This document shows, piece by piece, positions 4,448 through 5,299 of a stretch of DNA of 5,299 nucleotides. Positions within the stretch are counted from its first letter, which is position 1, and each line of letters begins with the position of its first letter. A model generated the notes under the pieces. It searched no databases. It was not told the origin of the DNA and worked only from the letters and a program-made list of their open reading frames with translations. The stretch covers positions 1-5,299 of the forward strand of contig JAISQQ010000394.1 in NCBI GenBank assembly GCA_031274075.1, given 5' to 3'. The translations under genes were made by a program, and so were the position numbers. Origin of the DNA: Accumulibacter sp. GTDB lineage: Bacteria; Pseudomonadota; Gammaproteobacteria; Burkholderiales; Rhodocyclaceae.

Positions 4448-5299
4448 GTGTCCGTCGAGCAACCCGCGCCTTCCCGCATCGTCATCGCGACCCGTGAATC
4501 CCGGCTGGCGATGTGGCAGGCGCGGTACGTCCAGGCGCGGCTGCGGGCGCTTTACCCTGGGGCGTCGGTCGAGATCCTGGGCGTGACCACGAAAGGCGAC
4601 CGGATCGTGGACCGGCCCTTGTCGCGGATCGGCGGCAAGGGGCTGTTCGTCAAGGAGCTGGAAACGGCGCTGGCGGAAAAACGGGCCGATCTCGCCGTGC
4701 ATTCCCTGAAGGATGTGCCGATGGACTTGCCGCAAGGATTCGCGCTGGCGGCGGTCACGGCGCGGGAAAATCCCTGCGATGCCTTCGTATCGAACCGTTT
4801 CGCCGGGATCGACGAGCTGCCGCCCGGCGCGGTCGTCGGAACGTCCAGCCTGCGCCGCGCGGCGATCCTGCGGGCCGCTTGTCCGCGGCTGGCGATCGAA
4901 CCGCTGCGCGGCAACCTCGATACCCGCCTGCGCAAGCTCGACGCGGGCCTGTACAGCGCCATCGTCCTCGCCGCGGCCGGGCTGATCCGGCTCGGGCTGG
5001 AGGAACGCGTCCGCGCTGTGCTGCCGCCCGAACGGTGCTTGCCGGCGCCGGGGCAGGGGGCGCTGGGAATCGAAATCCTGGCGTCGCGCGCCGATGCCGC
5101 CGCCTGGATCGAGCCGCTGAACGACGCGCCGACGGCGCATTGCGTCCGGGCCGAGCGCGCCTTCTCGCGGGCCTTGGGCGGCGGTTGCCGGATACCGCTG
5201 GGCGGCTACGCGGTGCTCGACGGCGAGGCTTTGTGGCTGCGCGGTTTCGTCGCTTCGCCGGATGGGCGGCGGGTGATCGCGGGGGAGGCGCGCGGCGGC
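4448..5299 (+). CDS. hemC: Hydroxymethylbilane synthase (porphobilinogen deaminase), 3' end outside window
   Basis: This cytoplasmic enzyme condenses four porphobilinogen molecules into hydroxymethylbilane, the linear precursor of heme, siroheme and cobalamin. The 284 codons seen are open to the last base. The family usually has about 310-320 residues, so roughly 30 are missing. Conserved parts in order are [13 protein letters not shown] (13-25), TKGDR (48-52), [10 protein letters not shown] (63-72), HSLKDVP (85-91) with catalytic Asp89 (Asp84 in E. coli), GTSSLRRAA (131-139), [11 protein letters not shown] (154-164), [10 protein letters not shown] (174-183), [12 protein letters not shown] (198-209) and [11 protein letters not shown] (243-253). 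C247 in the last motif binds the dipyrromethane cofactor (E. coli Cys242); the constant offset of 5 between the two residues supports the alignment. The start is GTG 4448, supported by AGGAAG 5 nt upstream. ATG 4388 in the same frame would add 20 unconserved residues. It is divergent from dctP. Codon use is strongly GC-biased, and the gene appears intact. Confidence 0.96.
   Translation, partial: MSVEQPAPSRIVIATRESRLAMWQARYVQARLRALYPGASVEILGVTTKGDRIVDRPLSRIGGKGLFVKELETALAEKRADLAVHSLKDVPMDLPQGFALAAVTARENPCDAFVSNRFAGIDELPPGAVVGTSSLRRAAILRAACPRLAIEPLRGNLDTRLRKLDAGLYSAIVLAAAGLIRLGLEERVRAVLPPERCLPAPGQGALGIEILASRADAAAWIEPLNDAPTAHCVRAERAFSRALGGGCRIPLGGYAVLDGEALWLRGFVASPDGRRVIAGEARGG

Noticed and set aside
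4391..5140. Minus-strand open frame opposite hemC (about 249 codons)
   Set aside because: It is an Arg/Gln/Asp-rich shadow with no motif. hemC on the plus strand has all the expected catalytic and cofactor residues.
1..5299. CRISPR array, tRNA or rRNA gene, or transposase
   Set aside because: No regularly spaced repeats, no cloverleaf-type sequence, no rRNA-like stretch and no transposase or integrase motif was seen on either strand.

Overview
The window reads as chromosomal DNA of a high-GC betaproteobacterium, most likely Burkholderiales and possibly Alcaligenaceae-like. This rests on the GC-rich coding sequence, the style of the HemC protein and the type of TRAP transporter. It is an inference from sequence style, not a database match. 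The first 200 bases are clearly AT-richer (about 46% GC by hand count of 1-180) than the rest, which suggests a different origin for the first two genes.

Layout: (1) 1-509, plus strand: the 3' part of a HigB2/RelE-type toxin gene, overlapping by ATGA a complete HigA2-type XRE-family antitoxin gene. (2) 510-709: a convergent intergenic region with a weak terminator-like site, a 13-bp-stem hairpin (581-617) and copy 1 of a short repeated element (628-708). (3) 710-4073, minus strand: a complete TRAP transporter locus in the order dctP, dctQ, dctM. dctP (periplasmic binding protein) is separated from dctQ by 272 bp that hold a strong terminator hairpin and a possible secondary promoter. dctQ and dctM (small and large membrane subunits) are nearly contiguous. 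(4) 4074-4447: a divergent regulatory region with the dctP leader and promoter candidate, copy 2 of the repeated element (4279-4373) and the hemC promoter. (5) 4448-5299, plus strand: hemC (hydroxymethylbilane synthase), starting at GTG and cut by the window end.

How they work together: DctP captures an unidentified carboxylate-bearing solute in the periplasm and passes it to the DctQM membrane complex, which imports it using the sodium or proton gradient. HigBA is a self-contained toxin-antitoxin pair. hemC is tetrapyrrole-biosynthesis housekeeping and probably has no functional link to the transporter.

The most notable unexplained structure is the short repeat with inverted ends and a central GC hairpin. 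It occurs twice in the same orientation, directly bracketing the TRAP locus: one copy touches the dctM stop codon and the other ends just upstream of the hemC promoter. No clearly new biological system is visible; most of the window is ordinary transporter and housekeeping sequence.
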